Part shown: piece after piece, positions 18,410 through 27,193 of the stretch
Position numbering within the stretch: position 1 is the first letter of the stretch
How the letters are laid out: each line of letters begins with the position of its first letter
Source of the DNA: Brevundimonas huaxiensis
GTDB taxonomy: Bacteria; Pseudomonadota; Alphaproteobacteria; Caulobacterales; Caulobacteraceae
Reading direction: 5' to 3'
Assembly: GCF_014218725.1 (NCBI RefSeq)
Contig: NZ_JABBJE010000003.1
Span: 291,887-355,886, forward strand
Length of the DNA: 64,000 nucleotides
Made by a program: the position numbers and the translations under genes
The notes under the pieces: model-generated
Database searches by the model: none
What the model was told of the DNA's origin: nothing
The model's input: the letters and a program-made list of their open reading frames with translations, nothing else

Positions 18410-19174
18410 ATGGCGGACGGCACCAGTCCCTCGATCAAGTCGCGCGTGTCCGAGGCCGAATGGCAGGTCCGTGTCGAGCTGGCGGCTCTCTATCGGCTCG
18501 TCGCGCTGCATTGCTGGGATGACATGATCTTCACCCATATCTCGGCGCGCGTGCCCGGGCCAGAGCATCATTTCCTGATCAATCCCTACGGCTTCTACTT
18601 CGACGAGATCACGGCCTCGTCGCTGGTGAAGGTCGATTTGGAAGGAAATATTGTCCAGGACACGCCCTATTTCATCAATCCGGCGGGCTTCACCATCCAC
18701 TCGGCCGTCCACGCCGCGCGCGAGGACGCCAAGTTCGTCATCCATCTACACACCGTGAACGGCGTGGGCGTCGCCGCTCAGGCTGATGGTTTGCTCCCGG
18801 TCAGTCAGAACGCGTGTTTACTACAGCACCAGGTTGCGTATCATGGGTATGAGGGGTTGGCCCTGAACCATGACGAACGCGAACGTCTGGTCGCCGACCT
18901 GGGGGACAAACTGCTGATGCTGCTGCGAAACCACGGCACGCTGGCGGTCGGGGAAACGGCGGCTCAGGCATGGATCGGCATCTTCTTCCTGGAGCGGGCC
19001 TGCGCGCAGCAGGTTGCGGCGTTGTCCGGCGGACGCGAGCACATCTTGCTGGCGCCGGAGGAAGCGCAGGCCGAGACCAAGGAGCAGGGGCGCGGCATCG
19101 GCTTCATCTCTTCGCTGGCTTGGCCGGGCGCGCTGCGCCAACTGGACCGCAAGTCGCCGGGCTACGACGCCTAG
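18410..19174 (+). CDS. Class II aldolase/adducin-family protein
   Basis: 254 residues starting MADGTSPS after an ideal GAGGAAATC site. The fold signature is complete: THISARVPG, the zinc ligands in VIHLHTVNG (H112, H114), and RNHGTLAVGET with the third His. Without the usual catalytic Glu context I cannot tell an aldolase from an aldolase-like protein; relatives in proteobacteria are annotated only as 'class II aldolase/adducin'. It is followed directly by the outer-membrane-like gene. Confidence 0.87.
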   Translation: MADGTSPSIKSRVSEAEWQVRVELAALYRLVALHCWDDMIFTHISARVPGPEHHFLINPYGFYFDEITASSLVKVDLEGNIVQDTPYFINPAGFTIHSAVHAAREDAKFVIHLHTVNGVGVAAQADGLLPVSQNACLLQHQVAYHGYEGLALNHDERERLVADLGDKLLMLLRNHGTLAVGETAAQAWIGIFFLERACAQQVAALSGGREHILLAPEEAQAETKEQGRGIGFISSLAWPGALRQLDRKSPGYDA

Positions 19175-19944
19175 ATGCCGTTGTCGCGGGGACGCTGGTC
19201 CTCGCGGCGCTGACGCCGACCCAAGCGCTCGCCGGCGCTTGGGCCCAGCCGAAGGGCAAAGGCCAGGCCATCGTCAAATACGAGCGGCTGAGCGCCGACA
19301 CAGGCTTCGACGCTGCTGGCGAGGAACGCGACCTGCCTGGCCGGCGGCGCGACGCGACCTTGGGACTGTTCGCCGAATACGGCGTGGCGGATCGCCTGAC
19401 GCTCCAGCTGAAGGCAGACTGGCAGGACGGCGAGGACGCCTTCGTCGATTACAGCGGGCGCGGCCCCATTGAGATCGGCGCAACCTGGCAGGTCTGGCGC
19501 GACGACCGCAACGCCGTCAGCCTTTACGGCGGCTATACCCAAGCTGGGGAGGGGCGCAACGCCGGCTATGCTGCACCGGGCGTCGGCGATCACGATTGGG
19601 AGGCGCGCGTGTCGGTCGGCCGGTCCCTTGGCGATATGGGCGAGCGCTGGGGAATGGACGGCGCATTCGTCGAGCTTCAGGCCGCACGCCGTCTGCGTGA
19701 CGGCTTGCCGGATGAAACCCGCATCGACGCCACGGCGGGCGCCCGGATCGGCGAGGATTGGATGGTGCTGGGGCAGGCGTTCGGCGGCGCGGCCGACAGC
19801 GGCGCACGCTGGCTGTCGCTGGAAGCCTCGGTCGTGCGCGATTTCGGCGCCTGGAGTTTGCAGGCCGGATGGAGACAAACCGTCGCAGGCCAGGAGATCC
19901 CGATTACCCGCGGGCCCGTTATTGCGATCTGGCGACGATTTTAG
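19120..19944 (+). CDS. Outer-membrane beta-barrel-like protein with ambiguous start
   Basis: About 274 residues from a TTG inside the aldolase gene. After a hydrophobic signal-like stretch (TLVLAALTPTQALA, likely cut before GAWAQ), the protein alternates aromatic and polar strands ending in IAIWRRF; a terminal Phe is typical of barrels. No good start is in frame after the aldolase stop. An ATG at 19175 directly after that stop is one frame off; one extra G in the GGGG run at 19188-19191 would join it as MPLSRGTLVLAALTP, an ordinary signal peptide. Either a TTG start is used or the sequence has a frameshift here. No assigned substrate. Confidence 0.6.
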   Translation: MAGRAAPTGPQVAGLRRLDAVVAGTLVLAALTPTQALAGAWAQPKGKGQAIVKYERLSADTGFDAAGEERDLPGRRRDATLGLFAEYGVADRLTLQLKADWQDGEDAFVDYSGRGPIEIGATWQVWRDDRNAVSLYGGYTQAGEGRNAGYAAPGVGDHDWEARVSVGRSLGDMGERWGMDGAFVELQAARRLRDGLPDETRIDATAGARIGEDWMVLGQAFGGAADSGARWLSLEASVVRDFGAWSLQAGWRQTVAGQEIPITRGPVIAIWRRF

Positions 19945-19979
19945 GGAAGATTTCTGCGACGGAAAATGTGATCCGGCAC

Positions 19980-19995
19980 GTTACTGATACGTAAC
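19980..19995. promoter_or_regulatory. Dyad GTTAC-N6-GTAAC upstream of the RND operon
   Basis: A 5-bp inverted repeat with a 6-nt spacer, 62 nt before the RND adaptor start. It shares the TTAC/GTAA half-site with the perfect palindrome at 20009-20023. Such paired dyads are typical operators for TetR- or MarR-type efflux repressors; no such gene adjoins the operon. Confidence 0.4.
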
Positions 19996-20008
19996 ATTGC
20001 GCGCACTT

Positions 20009-20023
20009 CATTACCCGGTAATG
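20009..20023. promoter_or_regulatory. Perfect 15-nt inverted repeat, candidate efflux operator
   Basis: CATTACCCGGTAATG is two 7-nt arms around one C, 33 nt upstream of the GTG of the RND adaptor gene. The position between promoter and start suits a repressor site. Confidence 0.5.
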
Positions 20024-20056
20024 CATGCGGCGTCCCCCTGACCGAGAGACCCCCGC

Positions 20057-21160
20057 GTGATCAAACGTCACTTCTTCCTCGTCGCCGCCGCTGTCTTGCT
20101 TGCCCTGATGGTCGTCGCCGCCATCGTCAAAGTCTCCGCGGGAGATGAAAAGAAGGCGGCAGGGCCGGGCGGGGGGCGCGGACGCGGAGCGCAGCAGGTG
20201 TCCGAGGCCGTGGTGGCGCAGCGACCCTTTTCGGACCAGGTTCGCGTTTTGGGCGTGGCGCGCGGCGAGCGGTCGGTGAACGTCACCTCCTCCACCACCG
20301 AACTGATCACCCGCGTCCTGTTCGCGGACGGCCAGTATGTCTCGGCCGGTGCGCCGCTGGTCGAGCTTCAGGCGCGCGAGGAAGACGCGGCCATCATCGA
20401 GGCCCGCGCCAACGTCAATCAGGCCCAGCGTGAATACGATCGTTACAAGGCCTTGGCCGACCGGGGCGTCGCGCCCCAGGTCATGCTGGAACAGGCCGAG
20501 ACCGCGCTCGAAACCGCCCAGGCGTCGCTGCAGGCGGCCCAGGCGCGTCGCGGCGACCGGGTGATCCGGGCTCCCTTCTCCGGCCGTGTCGGTCTGACCA
20601 CGGTGACGCCCGGCACGCTGATCAACCCGGGCGCGGTGATCACGACGCTGGACGACACCTCGACGATCCGCGTCGATTTCCCCCTGCCTGAGCGTTATCT
20701 GAACCTGCTGCGTCCCGGCGCCCAGTTGACCGCGACGGCAGACGCGTATGGCGACGAGCCGTTCACGGGCCGGATCGCCTTGATCGACACGCGCGTCAAC
20801 GAAACGACCCGCGCCGCAACCGCGCGCGCGGAGTTCCCCAACCCCGGCGGTCGCATCCGTCCCGGCATGTTGATGCGTGTCGCGGTCCAGCAGGGCCAGC
20901 GTCAGAGCGCCGCCGTGCCCGAGTCGGCCGTGCAATACGAAGGCGCCGGCGCCTTCGTCTATCGCATCGCGCCCGGCCAGAACGGCTCGACCGCCCAGCG
21001 GGTCGAGGTCGAGACCGGGGCCGTCGAGAACGGTTTCGTTGAGATCCTGTCCGGCATCGAGGCGGGCGACCGCATCGTCGGATCGGGCCTAAACCGTATT
21101 CAGCCGGGCGCCCCGGTCAGCGTGGGCGGCCAGGGTCGCAAGTCGGGCGCCGCCAAATGA
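20057..21160 (+). CDS. RND efflux periplasmic adaptor (membrane fusion protein)
   Basis: 367 residues from a GTG. An N-terminal membrane anchor (FFLVAAAVLLALMVVAAIV) is followed by a barrel-sandwich lipoyl domain (FADGQYVSAGAPLVEL), a coiled-coil hairpin rich in Ala/Gln/Glu at about 110-175, and RVIRAPFSGRVGL, the usual second half of the lipoyl domain. It links the inner-membrane pump to an outer-membrane channel. It overlaps the pump gene by four bases (ATGA); no TolC-type gene is in the operon. Confidence 0.92.
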   Translation: MIKRHFFLVAAAVLLALMVVAAIVKVSAGDEKKAAGPGGGRGRGAQQVSEAVVAQRPFSDQVRVLGVARGERSVNVTSSTTELITRVLFADGQYVSAGAPLVELQAREEDAAIIEARANVNQAQREYDRYKALADRGVAPQVMLEQAETALETAQASLQAAQARRGDRVIRAPFSGRVGLTTVTPGTLINPGAVITTLDDTSTIRVDFPLPERYLNLLRPGAQLTATADAYGDEPFTGRIALIDTRVNETTRAATARAEFPNPGGRIRPGMLMRVAVQQGQRQSAAVPESAVQYEGAGAFVYRIAPGQNGSTAQRVEVETGAVENGFVEILSGIEAGDRIVGSGLNRIQPGAPVSVGGQGRKSGAAK

Positions 21161-24100
21161 TGCTGTCCGATGTCTCGGTCCGGCGGCCCGTCTTCGCGGC
21201 CGTCGCGGCCATCGTGCTGTGCGTCATCGGCGCGGCGGCCTTCTTCTTCCTGCCCGTGCGTGAACTGCCGGACGTCGATCCGCCCATCGTCTCGGTCAAC
21301 ACCAGCTATGCCGGCGCCTCGGCCGAGGTGATCGAGAGCCGCATCACCGAGCCGGTGGAGCAGCAGATCGCCGGCATCCAGGGCGTCGAGCGCATCAACT
21401 CGACCAGCCGCGACGGGCGCTCCAACGTGAACATCGAGTTCTCGCTGGACCGCAATATCGATGACGCCGCCAACGACGTGCGCGACCGCGTCAGCCGCGT
21501 AGTCGGCCGCCTGCCGGATCAGGCTGATCCGCCCGAGGTGGCTAAGGCCGATTCCGATAGCCAGCCGATCATCATCGTCTTCCTGCGCTCGACCAGCATG
21601 AACCGGCTTCAGCTGACCGATTACGCCGACCGCTATCTGATCGACCGGATGGCGACGGTGCCCGGCGTGGCCCAGGTCAACATCTATGGCGAGCAGCGCT
21701 ACTCGATGCGGATCTGGCTGGATTCTGCGGCCATGGCGGCGCGGGGCCTGACGGTCAACGACGTCGAGACGGCCCTGACGAACCAGAACGTCGAACTGCC
21801 CGCCGGCTCGCTGGAATCGACGGACAAGGACTACACCGTCCGCGTGGCGCGCACCTACGCCCTGCCGGAGGACTTCCGCCAACTGCCCATCGGCACGCGC
21901 GGCTCGGCCTCGACCTCGGCGACAGTCGCCACCGGGACGGGCAGCGGATCCTCGGCCATCATCCAGGGGCAGCCCACCTATGTGACGCGGCTGGGCGATA
22001 TCGCCCGCGTCGAGGAAGCGCCAGAGGAAGACCGGCGTCTGTTCCGCGGCAACGGGATGGATCAGATCGGCCTGGCGGTAACCCGTCAGGCGCAGTCGAA
22101 CGACCTCGCCATCTCGGACGGCGTTCACAAGATGATCGAGGAAATCCGGCCGACCTTGCCGCCGGGCGTGACCATCGAGGTCGGATCCGACAACTCGGTC
22201 TTCACCTCACACGCCATCGACGAAGTCTGGATCACCATCGGCATCTCCATGGCCCTGGTGGCCCTGGTGAACTTCATCTTCCTGGGCAGCCTGCGGGCGG
22301 CGCTGATCCCGTCCATCGTGGCGCCGATTTGTCTGCTGGCGACCTTCATCGTCCTGGCGCCGCTGGGCTTCTCGCTGAACCTGCTGACCTTGCTGGCGCT
22401 GGTTTTGGCCATCGGCCTCGTGGTCGATGACGCCATCGTGGTGGTCGAGAACATTCAGCGTCGTCTGGACCACGGCGAGCCGCCGCTGGTCGCCGCCGAG
22501 CGTGGCGCGCGCCAGGTCTTCTTCGCGGTCGTGGCCACCACCATCGTGCTGCTGTCAGTGTTCGCGCCGCTGCTGTTCCTGCCGGGCTATGTCGGACGTC
22601 TGTTCGTCGAACTGGCCGCGGCGATCGCGGCGGCCGTGGCCTTCTCCGCCTTCCTGGCGCTCAGCCTGTCGCCGATGCTGGCCTCCAAGATTCTGCGACC
22701 CGCCCATGGCGGCGGCTGGGTGGCGCGCAAGGTCGACTGGGGCATGGACCGGCTGAAGTCGTCCTATGGCCGGTCGCTGGACATGCTGTTGGGCCGTCGC
22801 ATCGCCGTGATCGGCGTCGGCGCCCTGATCCTGCTGGTCGCAGCGGGGGCGGGCGGCATCTTCCTGACCCTGCCCAACGAACTGGTGCCGGACGAGGATC
22901 GCGGCCGGGTCACGGTGCGCGTCGCCGGGCCCGAGGGCGCGGGCTTCGACTATACCCGCAAGATCATGCTGGGGCTGGAGCCTCTGCTGGCCGAATACAA
23001 GACCAGTGGCGAGGCCGACAGCTATCTGGTGTCCGCGCCCGGCTTCGGCGGCGGCAGCTTCAACTCCGGCAACGCGGTCCTCACGCTCGCCGACTGGTCC
23101 AAGCGCGACCGCTCGGCGGCCGAGATCGCTCAGGAATTGAACGGCAAGCTGCGCGGCCAGACCGGCGCCCAGGTCAATGCCTCGACCCCCGGCGCCTTCC
23201 AGCGCGGCGGCGGCAACTCCAACTCCATCGAGCTGATCGCGACCGGCAGCGACTATCAGCAGATCTACGCCTGGCTTCAGCCTATGCTGGCCGCGGCCCA
23301 GGCCAATCCCGGCTTCTCGCGTCCACGCCTGAACTATGAGCCGAACTCCCCGCGTCTGCTGGTCGATGTCGATCCACAGAAGGCCGCCGCGCTGGGCGTT
23401 TCGTCTCAGTCCATTGGCCGCACTCTGGAGACCATGTTCGGCTCTCGCCGCGCCACGACCTACATCAAGGGCGGTCAGGAATACGATGTCATCCTGCAGA
23501 CCGAGCGCGACAACCGTCGCGAGGTCGCCGACCTGGAAGCCCTGTATGTTGCAACCGGGGGCGGCCAACTGGTGCCGCTGTCGGCCGTGGTCACGACCAA
23601 GACCAGCGGCGACACGCCGGACCGTCGCCGTCTGGATCGACAGCGCGCGATCTCCCTTCAGGCCGACCTCAACCCCGGCACCACGATCGACGATGCCGTG
23701 CAGTTCCTAACCGCCGAGGCGGCCAAGCAGCCGCAAGGGGCCGTTGTCACCCAGTGGGGCGGGGCGGCGCGCGATCAGCAGGAGGCGGGCGGGGCGGTGT
23801 TCGCGGCGTTCGGTCTGGCGCTGTTGCTCGTCTTCCTGGTTCTGGCGGCCCAGTTCGAAAGCTGGATCACGCCTGCGGTCATCATGCTGACGGTGCCGCT
23901 GGCGGCGGCGGGCGGTCTGTTCGGCCTGCTGATGGCGGGCTCCAGCCTGAACATCTACAGCCAGATTGGCCTGATCATCCTGATCGGGGTGGCGGCCAAG
24001 AACGGCATTCTGATCGTCGAGTTCGCCAATCAGCTGCGCGACCAGGGGCGGTCGATCCGGGAGGCGATCATCGAGTCGTCATCCTTGCGTCTACGTCCGA

Positions 24101-24366
24101 TCATCATGACCTCGATCGCAACCGCCTTCGGCGCACTGCCGCTGGTGCTGTGGCAAGGCGCAGGCGCCGGCAGCCGTCAGACGATCGGCGTGGTGATCTT
24201 CACCGGCGCCATCTTCGCCACCGTCCTGACCCTGTTCGTGGTCCCAGTGATCTATGGCGTCCTGGCGCGCTTCACCAAGTCGCCGGAATGGACCGCCCGC
24301 AAGATCGAGGAGTGGGAAGCCCAGGAACTGCGCGAAGGCGGCCCCAGGGAACTGCCCGAGGCCTGA
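21157..24366 (+). CDS. RND multidrug efflux transporter (HAE1 family)
   Basis: 1069 residues, the full length for HAE1 pumps. The N-terminal DVSVRRPVFAAVAAIVL, the helix-4 motif LVVDDAIVVVENIQRRLDHG with the proton-relay Asp pair, and C-terminal GVAAKNGILIVEFANQLRD and LRLRPIIMTSIATAFGALPL are all present. Two large periplasmic loops are intact. It would export drugs, dyes or organic solvents by proton antiport. Substrate cannot be read from sequence. Confidence 0.94.
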   Translation: MMLSDVSVRRPVFAAVAAIVLCVIGAAAFFFLPVRELPDVDPPIVSVNTSYAGASAEVIESRITEPVEQQIAGIQGVERINSTSRDGRSNVNIEFSLDRNIDDAANDVRDRVSRVVGRLPDQADPPEVAKADSDSQPIIIVFLRSTSMNRLQLTDYADRYLIDRMATVPGVAQVNIYGEQRYSMRIWLDSAAMAARGLTVNDVETALTNQNVELPAGSLESTDKDYTVRVARTYALPEDFRQLPIGTRGSASTSATVATGTGSGSSAIIQGQPTYVTRLGDIARVEEAPEEDRRLFRGNGMDQIGLAVTRQAQSNDLAISDGVHKMIEEIRPTLPPGVTIEVGSDNSVFTSHAIDEVWITIGISMALVALVNFIFLGSLRAALIPSIVAPICLLATFIVLAPLGFSLNLLTLLALVLAIGLVVDDAIVVVENIQRRLDHGEPPLVAAERGARQVFFAVVATTIVLLSVFAPLLFLPGYVGRLFVELAAAIAAAVAFSAFLALSLSPMLASKILRPAHGGGWVARKVDWGMDRLKSSYGRSLDMLLGRRIAVIGVGALILLVAAGAGGIFLTLPNELVPDEDRGRVTVRVAGPEGAGFDYTRKIMLGLEPLLAEYKTSGEADSYLVSAPGFGGGSFNSGNAVLTLADWSKRDRSAAEIAQELNGKLRGQTGAQVNASTPGAFQRGGGNSNSIELIATGSDYQQIYAWLQPMLAAAQANPGFSRPRLNYEPNSPRLLVDVDPQKAAALGVSSQSIGRTLETMFGSRRATTYIKGGQEYDVILQTERDNRREVADLEALYVATGGGQLVPLSAVVTTKTSGDTPDRRRLDRQRAISLQADLNPGTTIDDAVQFLTAEAAKQPQGAVVTQWGGAARDQQEAGGAVFAAFGLALLLVFLVLAAQFESWITPAVIMLTVPLAAAGGLFGLLMAGSSLNIYSQIGLIILIGVAAKNGILIVEFANQLRDQGRSIREAIIESSSLRLRPIIMTSIATAFGALPLVLWQGAGAGSRQTIGVVIFTGAIFATVLTLFVVPVIYGVLARFTKSPEWTARKIEEWEAQELREGGPRELPEA

Positions 24367-24370
24367 CCGA

Positions 24371-24874
24371 TCAGGCGGCGGGCGCAGGCTCCGGCTTGTA
24401 GCCCGTCTCCACCTTCAGGAAGGCGATGACGTCGCGGCGATCCGTGGCGTCGGGCAGACCGGGGAAGGTCATCTTGTTGCCGGGCAGGAAGGTGCGCGGG
24501 TTTTCCAACCAGTGATCCAGCTTCTCGGCGTCCCAGGTGAAGGTCGCCGTACGCATGGCGTTTGAATAGTTGTAGCGCGGGCGATCGCCCGCCTTGCGGC
24601 CGAACACCCCGTACAAGTTCGGCCCCGCCATGTCGGGGCCGCTTTCGCCGATGGTGTGGCAGGCGCGACAGCGCGCAAACGCCCGACGCCCGTTCTCGAG
24701 ATCGCCCGCATTGTAGGGGGCGGGCAGGGATGCCAGCAGGGTCGCCTTTTCCGCATCCGTCAGTACATGAGCCGGCGCGGCAGGCGTGGTTGCGGACGGC
24801 TCGTCCTGACCACAGGCTGCCAGGGTCAAAAGCGGGGCCAGAAGAAGGGGGGCGACGAGGGCGTGGCGTGTCAT
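24371..24874 (-). CDS. c-type cytochrome lipoprotein
   Basis: 167 residues with AGGAAG ahead of the ATG. The signal ends in lipobox LAAC21, so the protein should be lipid-anchored at the periplasmic face. A haem site CRACH is at 69-73 and a distal Met lies in GNKMTFPGL near 137; the spacing fits class I cytochrome c (c552/c2-like). It would carry electrons in respiration. It is convergent with the RND pump, 4 nt apart. Confidence 0.9.
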   Translation of the reverse strand: MTRHALVAPLLLAPLLTLAACGQDEPSATTPAAPAHVLTDAEKATLLASLPAPYNAGDLENGRRAFARCRACHTIGESGPDMAGPNLYGVFGRKAGDRPRYNYSNAMRTATFTWDAEKLDHWLENPRTFLPGNKMTFPGLPDATDRRDVIAFLKVETGYKPEPAPAA

Positions 24875-24960
24875 TGCGGCTTCCTGTTTGCCTTGTGATA
24901 GCGCAACGCATCGGCGCGGCAATTGGTCAAGCTGTCCTGCTGGACGTAGCCCCCTCGCAC

Positions 24961-24971
24961 CTGATAATCAG
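24961..24971. promoter_or_regulatory. Palindrome CTGATAATCAG, possible Fur-type site
   Basis: A perfect 11-nt palindrome 55 nt upstream of feoA containing GATAAT, part of the Fur consensus. Iron control of feoAB is common, but the site is too short to be sure. Confidence 0.35.
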
Positions 24972-25025
24972 TGTCAAAGAAACGCGGAGCCGTGGGGGAG
25001 CGGCCTCGCCCGTGCGAGCGTAGAA

Positions 25026-25292
25026 TTGACCGACACCATCAAGTTGAGCCAGGCCCGACGCGGCAATCGCGGCGTCATCGTTAAGGTGGGCGCCCATTGT
25101 CACCATCAGAGCGAGGCGGTCGAGCTGGAACGCCGCCTGCTGGAACTGGGCTTTGTCGAAGGCGCGCAGATCGAACTGCTGCACGAAGGTCTGTTCGGAC
25201 GCGACCCGATCGCCATGAAGGTGGACGACATGCGCGTAGCCCTGCGTCGTCATGAGGCGGAAAGTCTGTCGATCCGGCTGGGCGCCGCCTGA
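25026..25292 (+). CDS. feoA: Ferrous iron transport protein A
   Basis: 88 residues from a TTG; a single SH3-like FeoA domain with RGNRGVIVKVG, LERRLLELGFVEGAQIELLHEG and DPIAMKVDDMRVALRRHEAESL, all standard. FeoA is a small cytoplasmic partner of FeoB. Its stop overlaps the feoB ATG by one base, so the two are coupled. No feoC is present. Confidence 0.92.
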   Translation: MTDTIKLSQARRGNRGVIVKVGAHCHHQSEAVELERRLLELGFVEGAQIELLHEGLFGRDPIAMKVDDMRVALRRHEAESLSIRLGAA

Positions 25293-27160
25293 TGGACATT
25301 GCGCTGAAGACGGCTCGTGTCGCGCTGGTCGGCAATCCCAATAGTGGCAAGACGGCTCTGTTCAACGCCCTGACCGGCGCCCACCAGAAGGTCGCCAACT
25401 ACGCCGGCGTGACGGTGGAGCGTAAGGAAGGCCTGATCCGCGCCGCCTCGGGCCGCACGATGTCGGTGCTGGACCTGCCCGGCACCTATTCCCTGCGCGC
25501 CCGCAGCCCGGATGAGGAGGTCACGCGCGACGCCGTTCTGGGGCGATTGGTCGGCGAGACGCCGCCCGACGTGGTGGTCTGCGTCGCCGACGCCACCAAT
25601 CTGCGCCTGGTCCTGCGCCTGATTCTGGAGCTGAAGGCCGTCGGTCGGCCGATGGTTTTGGCGTTGAACATGTACGACATCGCCCAGCGCCAGGGCCTGC
25701 GCATCGACCTAGAGCGACTGCGCGCCGAACTGGGCGTGCCGATCATCACCACAGTGGCCACGCGCAAGCGCGGGATCGACGATCTGGTCGCCGCCATCGA
25801 GGACCAGGCTGCCGTCGCCGCCGTGACGGAAAGCCAATGGCGCAGTCCGGACGCCGCCGAGCTACGAGCCGCCGCCCGCGAGGCCGAGCGTATCATGAAG
25901 GTCTGCGTCCGACCTCCCGAGCGGCCCGACACCCTGACCGGCAGGATCGACTCAGTGCTGCTGCATCCGGTCGGCGGGCTGCTGATCCTGTTCGCCCTGC
26001 TGTTCGTGATGTTCCAGGCCGTGTTCAGCTGGGCCGCGCCCTTAATGGACGGGATTGAGGCCGGCATCGCCTGGTTGGGCGGCTTGGTCGCCAACGTCCT
26101 GCCCGACGGTCTGCTGCAAAGCCTGATCGTGGACGGGATCATTTCCGGCGTCGGCAGCGTGCTGGTGTTCCTGCCGCAGATTCTGATCCTCTTCCTGTTC
26201 ATCATCGCGCTGGAAGACTTCGGCTATATGGCTCGCGCGGCCTTCCTGATGGACAAGATCATGGGTGGAGCGGGGCTTCACGGCCGGGCCTTCATACCCC
26301 TGCTGTCCAGTTTCGCCTGCGCCATTCCCGGCGTCATGGCGGCGCGGGTGATCGATTCGCGACGCGATCGCCTGACCACCATCCTGGTCGCCCCGCTGAT
26401 GACCTGTTCGGCGCGCATCCCGGTCTATACGCTGATCATCGCCGCCTTCATTCCGAACGAGACGGTCTGGGGCTTCGCCAACCTGCAAGGCCTTGTGATG
26501 TTCGGCCTCTACGCCGCCGGCATCGTCAGCGCCCTGATCGTGTCCCTGCTGATCCGCAAGGTGTTCTGGCGCGGTGCGGTCGAGCCCTTCATGATGGAGC
26601 TTCCGGCCTACAAGACGCCGGACCTTCGCAGCGTGGGCTTCAACCTGTGGCTCCGGGCCAAGATCTTCCTGAACCGCGCGGGCCGTATCATCCTGCCGCT
26701 CGTGATCATCTTGTGGGTGCTGGCGACCTTCCCCTATCCGCCGGAGAACGCGACCCTGCCGGCCATCGACTATTCGTTCGCGGGCATGATCGGCCGGGCG
26801 CTGGAGCCCATTTTCGCGCCCATCGGCTTCAACTGGCAGATGGTGATCGCTCTGATCCCCGGCATGGCGGCGCGCGAGGTCGCGGTGGCGGCGCTGGGCA
26901 CGACCTACGCCATAGCAGACGCAGAGAATGCGACGGGCCTTCTGGCCTCGACCCTGGCGTCGCACTGGTCGCTGGCGACGGCCCTGTCCTTCCTGGCCTG
27001 GTACATCTTTGCGCCCCAGTGCGTGGCGACCCTGGGCGTCGTGCGGCGCGAGACCAACTCGCTGAAATGGACCTGGATCATGATCGGCTACATGTTCGGT
27101 CTGGCCTATCTGGCGTCGCTGGTGACCTATCATGTGGCGGTGGCGCTCGGAGGCGGCTAA
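25292..27160 (+). CDS. feoB: Ferrous iron transporter B
   Basis: 622 residues. The N-terminal G domain has G1 GNPNSGKT at 14-21, G3 DLPGTYSL at 61-68 and the switch segment ANYAGVTVERK. The transmembrane part has two gate domains, with ALEDFGYMARAAFLMD and CAIPGVMAAR (core cysteine region), and the C-terminal VYTLIIAAFIP and AREVAVAALGT. It imports Fe(II) through the inner membrane. It is shorter than the E. coli protein, as is normal for many alphaproteobacteria. Confidence 0.95.
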   Translation: MDIALKTARVALVGNPNSGKTALFNALTGAHQKVANYAGVTVERKEGLIRAASGRTMSVLDLPGTYSLRARSPDEEVTRDAVLGRLVGETPPDVVVCVADATNLRLVLRLILELKAVGRPMVLALNMYDIAQRQGLRIDLERLRAELGVPIITTVATRKRGIDDLVAAIEDQAAVAAVTESQWRSPDAAELRAAAREAERIMKVCVRPPERPDTLTGRIDSVLLHPVGGLLILFALLFVMFQAVFSWAAPLMDGIEAGIAWLGGLVANVLPDGLLQSLIVDGIISGVGSVLVFLPQILILFLFIIALEDFGYMARAAFLMDKIMGGAGLHGRAFIPLLSSFACAIPGVMAARVIDSRRDRLTTILVAPLMTCSARIPVYTLIIAAFIPNETVWGFANLQGLVMFGLYAAGIVSALIVSLLIRKVFWRGAVEPFMMELPAYKTPDLRSVGFNLWLRAKIFLNRAGRIILPLVIILWVLATFPYPPENATLPAIDYSFAGMIGRALEPIFAPIGFNWQMVIALIPGMAAREVAVAALGTTYAIADAENATGLLASTLASHWSLATALSFLAWYIFAPQCVATLGVVRRETNSLKWTWIMIGYMFGLAYLASLVTYHVAVALGGG

Positions 27161-27193
27161 GCCAAGCCGGTTCGCCGCCTTCGGGACGTCCTG

